DNA of 11,763 nt. Source: CAYRHS01 sp964424125 (lineage in GTDB: Bacteria > Actinomycetota > Acidimicrobiia > IMCC26256 > JAOSJL01). Both the position numbers and the translations under genes were made by a program. This document shows, in pieces, positions 7,147 to 11,763 of this stretch (its first letter is position 1; every line of letters begins with the position of its first letter). Location of the stretch: positions 1-11,763 of the forward strand of contig CAYRHS010000098.1 in the NCBI GenBank assembly GCA_964424125.1. Reading direction: 5' to 3'. Under the pieces are notes generated by a model. The model saw only the letters and a list, made by a program, of their open reading frames with translations, made no database searches and was not told the DNA's origin.

Positions 7147-7422
7147 TCACTCGTGGACCTGGACCGGGCGACCCTCGTAGTCCTCGATCGTGTCGGCGGC
7201 CTCGTCGAGCAGCTTGTGCGCCAGGTCGGAGAGCGCCCGTGCCGCGGCGAGCTCCTCGCCCACTCGTGGGACCTCGGGGTCGCGAGGGTTCCGGCGGGCG
7301 CGCCCCCAGCCGCCGAGCGTGCGTTCCCCGAACTCGAGGTGCGCCCGCGCCTCCGTCTCGTCCGGGCTCTCCTCGATGGCGATCTCGACGCTCCAGACTT
7401 TCGACTCGTCGGCGGTCTTCAT
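7147..7422 (-). CDS. DUF1876 (Rv1738-type) small protein
   Basis: The 91-residue protein matches the DUF1876 family along nearly its whole length. It has a start WSVEIAIEE (10-18), a middle EARAHLEFGERTLGGWGRARRNP (24-46, cited here as the matching block), VGEELAAARALSDLAHKLL (54-72) and a polar end. Mycobacterial members Rv1738 and Rv2632c are strongly induced in low oxygen. The Rv1738 structure was reported to resemble ribosome hibernation factors, so a role in dormancy or translation control is known only by family. The ATG is chosen over an upstream GTG at 7449 because GGAGGT sits 6 nt before it. It heads a minus-strand unit with HAD-PlsC and the AGPS-like gene, and is divergent from the hydrolase-thioredoxin gene. 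No DosR-type box was found in the spacer. Confidence 0.88.
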   Translation of the reverse strand: MKTADESKVWSVEIAIEESPDETEARAHLEFGERTLGGWGRARRNPRDPEVPRVGEELAAARALSDLAHKLLDEAADTIEDYEGRPVQVHE

Positions 7423-7449
7423 CGTCGTACCTCCGTCTCCTCCGCTCAC

Positions 7450-7478
7450 ACCCTACGGAGTCGGGTTCGCGACGGCCA
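7450..7478 (-). promoter_or_regulatory. Possible promoter of the DUF1876 unit
   Basis: On the minus strand TGGCCG (7478-7473) and TAGGGT (7455-7450) are separated by 17 nt. This places a transcription start about 20 nt before the ATG, just upstream of the GGAGGT. The -35 matches the consensus at only three positions, so this is a tentative reading. Confidence 0.3.
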
Positions 7479-7490
7479 GGGCCCTCTGGC
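7475..7490. promoter_or_regulatory. Imperfect 16-bp dyad in the divergent spacer
   Basis: GCCAGGGCCCTCTGGC has arms GCCAG and CTGGC around a 6-bp centre, with the perfect palindrome AGGGCCCT inside at 7478-7485. It overlaps the possible -35 of the DUF1876 promoter and sits 50 bp before the start of the divergent hydrolase-thioredoxin gene. That is where an operator for either gene would be expected. In GC-rich DNA such dyads also arise by chance. Confidence 0.25.
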
Positions 7491-7539
7491 AGGATCTCTG
7501 CGGAAGATCGCACCTCGGACAAGCGTTGACGGGAGGGAC

Positions 7540-8553
7540 ATGGAGCTCGTGACGAACGTCGTCCACGGGGACGGCCGTGATCGGATCCTGCTGCTCGTGC
7601 ACGGCTACGGGGCCAACGAGCAGGACCTCGCCGGGCTGCTCCCGTACCTGGACCCCGACAGCCGGTTCCTCGTCGTGCTCCCTCGCGGCCCCCTCGCCGC
7701 GGGGCCCGGGTTCGCCTGGTACGACGTGACGGGCAACCGCGAGCAGATCGTCCCCGCGTTCCACGAGGCGCTCGACGCGCTCGACGAGCTGCTCGACGCG
7801 AGCGCGGCCGAGCACGGGCTCGCGCGGGAGGACGCGATCGTCGGGGGCTTCTCGCAGGGCGCGGGGCTCATGCTCGCCCTCGCCTTCCGTTCCGGCGTGA
7901 CGCGCCCCAAGGGCGTGCTGACGATGAGCGGTCTGCTGCCCGACTTCCTCGAGGACGAGCTCGACTGGGGCGCGGCAGCCGAGGTCCCGGTGCTCGTGCA
8001 GCACGGGGCGCAGGACCCGATGATCCCGGTCGCGCGGGCGCGAGCGCTCGCGGAGTCGCTGGAGGAGCACGGGGTGCCGGTGACCTACCGGGAGTACCCG
8101 ATGGGGCATCAGGTGGCCCTGGAGAGCGTCGAGGACGCCAAGGCGTGGCTCGGGCGCGTCGTCGCCGGCGAGCGACCGCACGAGGACGTCGGTGCGGCGG
8201 TCGAGCGGGCCGACGAGGAGGAGGGGGGCCAGGTGCCCGCCGTGACCACGGCCACCTTCGAGGCCGAGGTGCTGCGCAGCGACGTCCCGGTGGTCGTCGA
8301 CTTCTGGGCACCCTGGTGCGCGCCGTGCCGGCAGGTCTCGCCCATCGTGGAGCAGATCGCGGCGATGCGTGAGGGTTCCTACAAGGTCGTGAAGGTCAAC
8401 ATCGACGAGGAGCCGCAGCTCGCGCAGCAGTTCCAGGTGCAGAGCATCCCGATGATCGGCCTCTTCCGCAACGGCCGCCTCGAGCGGGCGTCCCTGGGCG
8501 CCAAGCCCCGGCCCCAGCTGGAAGCCGACCTCGGGATGCTCGTGATCCCGTAG
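7540..8553 (+). CDS. Alpha/beta hydrolase (phospholipase/carboxylesterase family) fused to thioredoxin
   Basis: One continuous frame of 337 residues carries two domains. Residues 1 to about 208 form a phospholipase/carboxylesterase-family serine hydrolase: HGYGAN (21-26) for the oxyanion region, GFSQG (S105 nucleophile), D159 in QDPMIP and H190 in MGHQV complete the triad. Residues about 209-235 are an acidic linker. Residues 236-337 are thioredoxin: DFWAPWCAPCRQ with the redox cysteines C260 and C263 (WCAPC rather than WCGPC), and cis-proline P304 in SIPM. There is no signal peptide, so both act in the cytoplasm. The ATG at 7540 follows GGGAGG closely; longer upstream frames cross the divergent gene. 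A GTG at 8233 preceded by GGAGGAGGGG could start a free thioredoxin of 106 residues. The pairing suggests redox control of the hydrolase, or thioester/disulfide repair, but both are inference. Confidence 0.92.
   Translation: MELVTNVVHGDGRDRILLLVHGYGANEQDLAGLLPYLDPDSRFLVVLPRGPLAAGPGFAWYDVTGNREQIVPAFHEALDALDELLDASAAEHGLAREDAIVGGFSQGAGLMLALAFRSGVTRPKGVLTMSGLLPDFLEDELDWGAAAEVPVLVQHGAQDPMIPVARARALAESLEEHGVPVTYREYPMGHQVALESVEDAKAWLGRVVAGERPHEDVGAAVERADEEEGGQVPAVTTATFEAEVLRSDVPVVVDFWAPWCAPCRQVSPIVEQIAAMREGSYKVVKVNIDEEPQLAQQFQVQSIPMIGLFRNGRLERASLGAKPRPQLEADLGMLVIP
8219..8235 (+). promoter_or_regulatory. Possible internal ribosome-binding site and GTG start for the thioredoxin domain
   Basis: A purine run (GAGGAGGGGGG) ends about 5 nt before an in-frame GTG at 8233-8235, exactly at the linker/thioredoxin boundary. 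Starting there gives 106 residues, the usual length of a stand-alone thioredoxin. The purines also encode the Glu/Gly linker, so the match may be incidental. Confidence 0.35.
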
Positions 8554-8566
8554 CGCCGGCCCGGCG
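8554..8566. terminator. Short hairpin between convergent genes
   Basis: CGCCG pairs with CGGCG over a 3-nt loop in the 20-bp space between the stop codons of the hydrolase-thioredoxin and flavodoxin-like genes. The position suits a shared terminator, but the stem is only 5 bp and there is no T-run on either side. Confidence 0.25.
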
Positions 8567-8573
8567 GGGCACG

Positions 8574-9032
8574 TCAGTCGTCGAGCGCGAGACCCGCGGC
8601 GACGCTCGCCCCGAGCTCCCAGCAGGTGTCGAGGTCCTCTCGTCCCGGCCTCCCGACCACGGTGACGGGTTCTTGCACCCGGCGCCATTGCAGCCCGGTC
8701 GTGATGGTCTCCACGGCCCGCACCGCCCCGGTGGTGTCGTTGTTCCCGTGGACGTAGAGGCCGTAGGGGCGTCGCACGGTGGCGTCCAGGCACGGGTAGT
8801 AGATCTGGTCGAAGAAGTGCTTCAACGCACCGGAGATGTAGCCCAGGTTGGCCGGTGTGCCCAGCAGGTAGCCGTCCGACTCGAGCACGTCGACGGCCGT
8901 GGCCGCGAGCGCCGGACGGGCCACGACGTCGACGCCTTCGATGCGGTCGTCGGTGGCACCGGCGAGGACGGCATCGAACAGGTCGTTCGTCGCCGGTGAC
9001 GTCGTGTGGTGGACGATCAGGAGCGTGGGCAC
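8574..9032 (-). CDS. Flavodoxin-like / NAD(P)H-dependent FMN reductase family protein
   Basis: The 152-residue product has the flavodoxin-fold pattern. A first beta strand (LLIVHHTTS, 4-12) leads into a phosphate-binding loop with Thr/Ser. A middle block GYLLGTPANLGYISGALK (54-71) resembles the family's flavin-binding loop, followed by FFDQIYYP. A third loop YVHGNNDTTGAV (93-104) would contact the flavin ring. It probably binds FMN and passes electrons to, or takes them from, an unidentified partner in the cytoplasm. The GTG start at 9032 lacks a good ribosome-binding sequence. The gene follows the adenine deaminase on the same strand after 61 bp, so joint transcription is possible, and it converges with the thioredoxin fusion gene. 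A shared redox theme with that neighbour is only suggestive. Confidence 0.82.
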   Translation of the reverse strand: MPTLLIVHHTTSPATNDLFDAVLAGATDDRIEGVDVVARPALAATAVDVLESDGYLLGTPANLGYISGALKHFFDQIYYPCLDATVRRPYGLYVHGNNDTTGAVRAVETITTGLQWRRVQEPVTVVGRPGREDLDTCWELGASVAAGLALDD

Positions 9033-9093
9033 GGCGTGACGAGCGTGGTCACGTGGTCCGACGCAGGCAAATCAGCTGCAGCTCGGCGAACGG

Positions 9094-10122
9094 TCAGCGC
9101 CGCTCGTCCTCTCCGGCGCGGGCCTCCAGCCGGTGGAGCTCCTCGCGGAGCTCTCGGCGGCGGTCGCCGTCGACGAAGCTGGCGTCGAAGGCGTTCTCGG
9201 CGAGGCGGAGGACGTCTGATCTCGTGAGCCCGAGCGCCTGTTGCGCGTCCAGGAAGTTCTCGGTCACGTAGCCGCCGAAGTACGCGGGATCGTCGGAGTT
9301 GACGGTGACCCGCAGGCCGCGGTCGAGGAGCTCCTTCAGGACGTGCTCCTCCAGGCGCTCGAACACGCGGAGCTTGACGTTGGAGAGGGGACACACCGTG
9401 AGCGGGATTCCGTCGTCGGCCAGCCGCTCGACGAGCTCGGGATCTTCGACGCAGCGGACTCCGTGGTCGATTCGTGAGGCGCCCAGCACGTCCAGCGCTT
9501 CCCGGATGTAGGCGGGTGGACCTTCCTCGCCGGCGTGGGCGACGGTGAGGAGGCCCTCGGCGCGTGCACGCGCGAAGACGTCGGCGAACTTGGACGGTGG
9601 GTTGCCGGCCTCCGACGAGTCGAGGCCGACCGCGACGATGCGGTCCAGGTGGGGCAGCGCCTGATCGAGCGTGCGGTGGGCCGCTTCTTCGGGGAGGTGG
9701 CGCAGGAAGCACAGGATGAGTCCTGTCGTCATCCCGTATCGCTCACCGGCGTCGACGAGCGCGGCGTGGATCCCGTTCAGGACCGTCTCGAACGGGACGT
9801 CGCGGTCGGTATGGGTCTGTGGGTCGAAGAAGATCTCGGCGTGGCGCACGTTCTCGTCGTGGGCCCGATCGAGGTACGCGCGGGTGAGGTCGTAGAAGTC
9901 CTCCTCCCGCAGGAGGACGCCGGCGCCCTGGTAGTAGATGTCGAGAAACGACTGGAGGTCCTCGAACTCGTAGGCCGCGCGAACCTCTTCAGCGGAGGCA
10001 AACGGGAGGTCGACGCCGTTGCGTGCGGCCAGCTCGAACATCAGCTCCGGCTCGAGCGTTCCCTCGATGTGGAGGTGCAGCTCCGCCTTGGGCATCGCCT
10101 CGATGAACGTCTTCAGCTCCAT
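9094..10122 (-). CDS. Adenine deaminase, type 2 (adenosine/AMP deaminase superfamily)
   Basis: This 342-residue protein should hydrolyse adenine to hypoxanthine and ammonia in purine salvage. Metal ligands are visible: H16 and H18 in AELHLHIEGTLEPE, H196 in VAHAGEE, and D277 in NSDDPAYFGG. E199 is the probable proton donor and H220 (RIDHGVR) the catalytic histidine. The HIEGTLEPE start and the blocks FFDPQTHTDRDVPFE (98-112), GLDSSEAGNPPSKF and PLSNVKLRVF match the Aah1/Pseudomonas PA0148 group as I recall it. That group has been shown to act on adenine, although such proteins are often labelled adenosine deaminase. The length is normal. GAGGAG 7 nt before the ATG supports the start. The first 10 bp overlap the end of the Ig-like membrane protein gene, so the two are probably co-translated. 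Confidence 0.9.
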   Translation of the reverse strand: MELKTFIEAMPKAELHLHIEGTLEPELMFELAARNGVDLPFASAEEVRAAYEFEDLQSFLDIYYQGAGVLLREEDFYDLTRAYLDRAHDENVRHAEIFFDPQTHTDRDVPFETVLNGIHAALVDAGERYGMTTGLILCFLRHLPEEAAHRTLDQALPHLDRIVAVGLDSSEAGNPPSKFADVFARARAEGLLTVAHAGEEGPPAYIREALDVLGASRIDHGVRCVEDPELVERLADDGIPLTVCPLSNVKLRVFERLEEHVLKELLDRGLRVTVNSDDPAYFGGYVTENFLDAQQALGLTRSDVLRLAENAFDASFVDGDRRRELREELHRLEARAGEDERR

Positions 10123-10676
10123 CCGTCGCTCCTCGGACTTGAGTCGATCGATGAACCGGCGACGTGGCGCGCGCGTCGTCGGTGACGGTCGACGAGCACC
10201 AGCGTGACACCGGCAACCAACAGCAGACCGCCCAGGATGCCGAGGAGAACGAGCTCGGTGCTCGTACGCGAGTCTTGGCCGATGTCGACCGCGGCAGGCG
10301 CGACGCTCTCGTCGAGCTCGAGGACGTCGAATCGCTGCTGCGCGTACAGGATCGTGTTCTCGCATTCGGCGAGAAACGTGTACTCGCCCGGCGTCGTGGT
10401 GCGCGGGATCTGGAGGGTCGCCTTCCAGCGCCCTTGCTCGTCGGCGGTCGCCGCCGTCGTCTCCAGGACGGCGCCCAGGTCGGTGAGCTGGACGGTGACC
10501 TGCCGCGAGCCGATCGTGCACCCGCTCCCCGCGCTCGTCACGACGGTCTCCGGCGGTCCGTCGGTCGGGGTCAGAGACATCGGTTGCTCGGAAGTGGGCG
10601 CCTGGGCCGCGGCCGGGAGCGCGACCACGAGCGGCGCGAAGGCCGCGCAGACGAGGAGGTGGCCGACCACGCGCAC
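10113..10676 (-). CDS. Membrane-anchored extracytoplasmic Ig-like protein
   Basis: I do not recognise a characterised homologue for this 187-residue protein. Residues 1-26 form a signal peptide ending AAAQA. Residues about 30-120 look like a beta-sandwich Ig-like domain: SAGSGCTIGSRQVTVQL, a lone Trp at 84, and TPGEYTFLAECE. The only two cysteines of the outer domain, C53 and C105, are placed to form a disulfide. Residues about 141-162 are a strongly hydrophobic transmembrane segment, followed by the basic stop DRHRRRARH and a short Ser-rich tail. This predicts the domain outside and the tail inside. The GTG start is supported by a TACGAT box ending 6 nt upstream (leaderless pattern). The stop overlaps the adenine deaminase start by 10 bp, an odd pairing of a surface protein with a salvage enzyme. 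Confidence 0.75.
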   Translation of the reverse strand: MRVVGHLLVCAAFAPLVVALPAAAQAPTSEQPMSLTPTDGPPETVVTSAGSGCTIGSRQVTVQLTDLGAVLETTAATADEQGRWKATLQIPRTTTPGEYTFLAECENTILYAQQRFDVLELDESVAPAAVDIGQDSRTSTELVLLGILGGLLLVAGVTLVLVDRHRRRARHVAGSSIDSSPRSDGWS

Positions 10677-10682
10677 CGCCGC

Positions 10683-10688
10683 ATCGTA
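10683..10688 (-). promoter_or_regulatory. Possible -10 box for a leaderless Ig-like protein message
   Basis: TACGAT on the minus strand ends 6 nt before the GTG at 10676, the spacing at which transcription would begin at the start codon. No ribosome-binding sequence precedes this GTG, which fits. It lies in the 87-bp spacer shared with the divergent fumarase gene. Confidence 0.4.
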
Positions 10689-10763
10689 GGGGCGCGCCCG
10701 AGCCGGTTGGGGCCATCGTCCATTGCCGCGGTATCACGGAGGTGAGCGAGACGGGAGCGCGGC

Positions 10764-11763
10764 ATGGTGAGGATCGAGAAGGACTCGATGGGTGACGTCG
10801 AGGTCCCGGAAGAGGCCTACTGGGGAGCGCAGACACAGCGAGCGGTCGACAACTTCCCGATCTCGGGCTTCCGCGTCGACCGCGCCTTGATCTGGGCGCT
10901 CGGAACGATCAAGGGTGCGGCGGCGGAGATCAACCATCGTCTCGGGAAGCTCGAGCAGGGCCTGATGGAGGCCATCCGCGACGCGGCGGCCGAGGTCGCG
11001 GCGGGAGAGCACGACGAGCACTTCCCGGTCGACGTGTTCCAGACGGGCTCGGGCACCTCGTCGAACATGAACGCCAACGAGGTCCTCGCGAACCGGGCCG
11101 GCGAGACGCTCGGCCACGAGCTCGGCGCCAAGCACGTGCACCCCAACGATCACGTGAACATGGGTCAGTCGTCGAACGACGTCTTCCCGTCCGCGATTCA
11201 TCTGGCTGCCTACGCCGAGTGCCGGCGCACGCTCGTTCCCGCGCTGGACCGGCTCGCGGGTGCGCTCGAGGCGAAGGCCGAGGAGTTCGCGGGCGTCGTC
11301 AAGGTCGGCCGCACGCACCTGATGGACGCGACCCCGGTGACGCTCGGCCAGGAGTTCGGCGGGTGGGCGGCGGCGGTGCGGGCCGGGATCGAGCGGGTGG
11401 AGGCGACCTACCCGCGGCTCGCCGCGCTCCCGCTCGGCGGGACTGCGGTGGGCACCGGCCTCAACGCCGATCCCGAGTTCGCGCCCGCGGTCATCGAGCT
11501 CATCCGCGAGCGTTCCGGAGACCTTCCCGAGTTGCACGAGGCGCGCAACCACTTCGAGGCCCAGGGAGCCCGGGACGGGCTGGTCGAGGCGTCGGGCGCG
11601 CTGCGGACGGTCGCGGTGTCGTTGTTCAAGATCGCCAACGACGTGCGGTGGCTCGGCTCGGGTCCCCGTACCGGACTCGGTGAGATCCGCCTGCCCGAGC
11701 TCCAGCCCGGTAGCTCGATCATGCCCGGCAAGGTGAACCCGGTCGCGGCCGAGGCGCTCGCGC
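10764..11763 (+). CDS. fumC: Class II fumarase (fumarate hydratase), truncated by the right edge
   Basis: The first 333 codons of a class II fumarase are present out of the usual 460 or so, and the gene runs off the window. The enzyme interconverts fumarate and malate in the TCA cycle as a cytoplasmic homotetramer without an iron-sulfur cluster. Diagnostic parts are YWGAQTQRA (19-27), TGSGTSSNMNANEV (94-107), NMGQSSNDVFP (132-142), GRTHLMDATP (H185) and the family signature GSSIMPGKVNP (316-326) that carries the catalytic serine loop. Aspartase and argininosuccinate lyase share that signature, but MDATP and the N-terminal motifs favour fumarase. GGGAG 6 nt before the ATG supports the start. 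It is divergent from the Ig-like protein gene. A TTGGGG at 10707 and a TATCAC at 10732 are too poorly spaced to name as its promoter. Confidence 0.93.
   Translation, partial: MVRIEKDSMGDVEVPEEAYWGAQTQRAVDNFPISGFRVDRALIWALGTIKGAAAEINHRLGKLEQGLMEAIRDAAAEVAAGEHDEHFPVDVFQTGSGTSSNMNANEVLANRAGETLGHELGAKHVHPNDHVNMGQSSNDVFPSAIHLAAYAECRRTLVPALDRLAGALEAKAEEFAGVVKVGRTHLMDATPVTLGQEFGGWAAAVRAGIERVEATYPRLAALPLGGTAVGTGLNADPEFAPAVIELIRERSGDLPELHEARNHFEAQGARDGLVEASGALRTVAVSLFKIANDVRWLGSGPRTGLGEIRLPELQPGSSIMPGKVNPVAAEALA

Noticed and set aside
7132..7539. Upstream extension of the hydrolase-thioredoxin frame
   Set aside because: It crosses the DUF1876 gene on the other strand; the ATG at 7540 has GGGAGG and starts at the hydrolase's first strand.
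9045..9058. Direct repeat GTGGTC-AC-GTGGTC before the flavodoxin-like gene
   Set aside because: It is too short and single to call an operator without conservation data.
9074..9083. Perfect palindrome AGCTGCAGCT downstream of adenine deaminase
   Set aside because: It has no loop and no T-run, so it is unlikely to be a terminator, and 10-bp palindromes are expected by chance.
10123..10836. N-terminal extension of adenine deaminase
   Set aside because: It lies over the Ig-like gene and the divergent spacer and is Arg/Pro-rich; the ATG at 10122 has a good GAGGAG site and gives the family's normal length.
10734..11552. Minus-strand open frame of 272 codons
   Set aside because: It is antisense to the clear class II fumarase and resembles no protein family.

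Overview
The window is GC-rich (roughly 70%), densely packed DNA with many GTG starts and strong G/C at third codon positions. The protein families point to an actinobacterium (Actinomycetota): a DUF1876/Rv1738-type protein, a HAD-phosphatase/PlsC fusion of the kind seen in mycobacteria, and the remnant of a large actinobacterial P-type ATPase. The mixture suggests a lineage outside the well-studied genera, perhaps an environmental one, but the sequence alone does not fix the class. It is chromosomal and mostly metabolic. I see no rRNA, tRNA, CRISPR array, insertion sequence or phage gene.

Layout. Positions 1-229 (minus) hold the N-terminus of a secreted or anchored protein that leaves the left edge. 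Positions 230-985 hold no intact gene. About 442-959 (plus) is the decayed 3' end of a P-type cation ATPase, with a one-base frameshift and an in-frame stop. Three minus-strand genes follow in transcription order: histidine phosphatase (3986-3351), crotonase-family protein (3354-2578, starting in a 4-bp GTGA overlap) and a CBS-domain/citrate synthase fusion (2536-986). A second minus-strand unit lies upstream: DUF1876 protein (7422-7147), HAD-PlsC fusion (7133-5712) and an alkyl-DHAP-synthase-like flavoprotein (5709-4099), with gaps of 13 and 2 bp. A 112-bp gap with a hairpin and a TANNNT box near the GTG start probably separates the two units.

Divergent from the DUF1876 gene, over a 117-bp spacer with an imperfect dyad, is a plus-strand gene fusing an alpha/beta hydrolase to a thioredoxin domain (7540-8553). 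It converges on a flavodoxin-like gene (9032-8574, minus). Next come an adenine deaminase (10122-9094, minus) and, overlapping its start by 10 bp, a membrane-anchored Ig-like protein (10676-10113, minus) that looks leaderless. A class II fumarase (10764 to the right edge, plus) is divergent from that pair.

How the genes fit together. Citrate synthase and fumarase are TCA-cycle enzymes, and the CBS pair suggests that citrate synthase is nucleotide-controlled. The PlsC fusion plus the alkyl-DHAP-synthase-like protein is a plausible acyl- or ether-glycerolipid module. The deaminase belongs to purine salvage. The points most worth a second look are the hydrolase-thioredoxin fusion with a possible internal thioredoxin start, the CBS-citrate synthase fusion with Glu at the usual catalytic Asp, the putative ether-lipid pair headed by DUF1876, and the crotonase lacking both classical catalytic glutamates.
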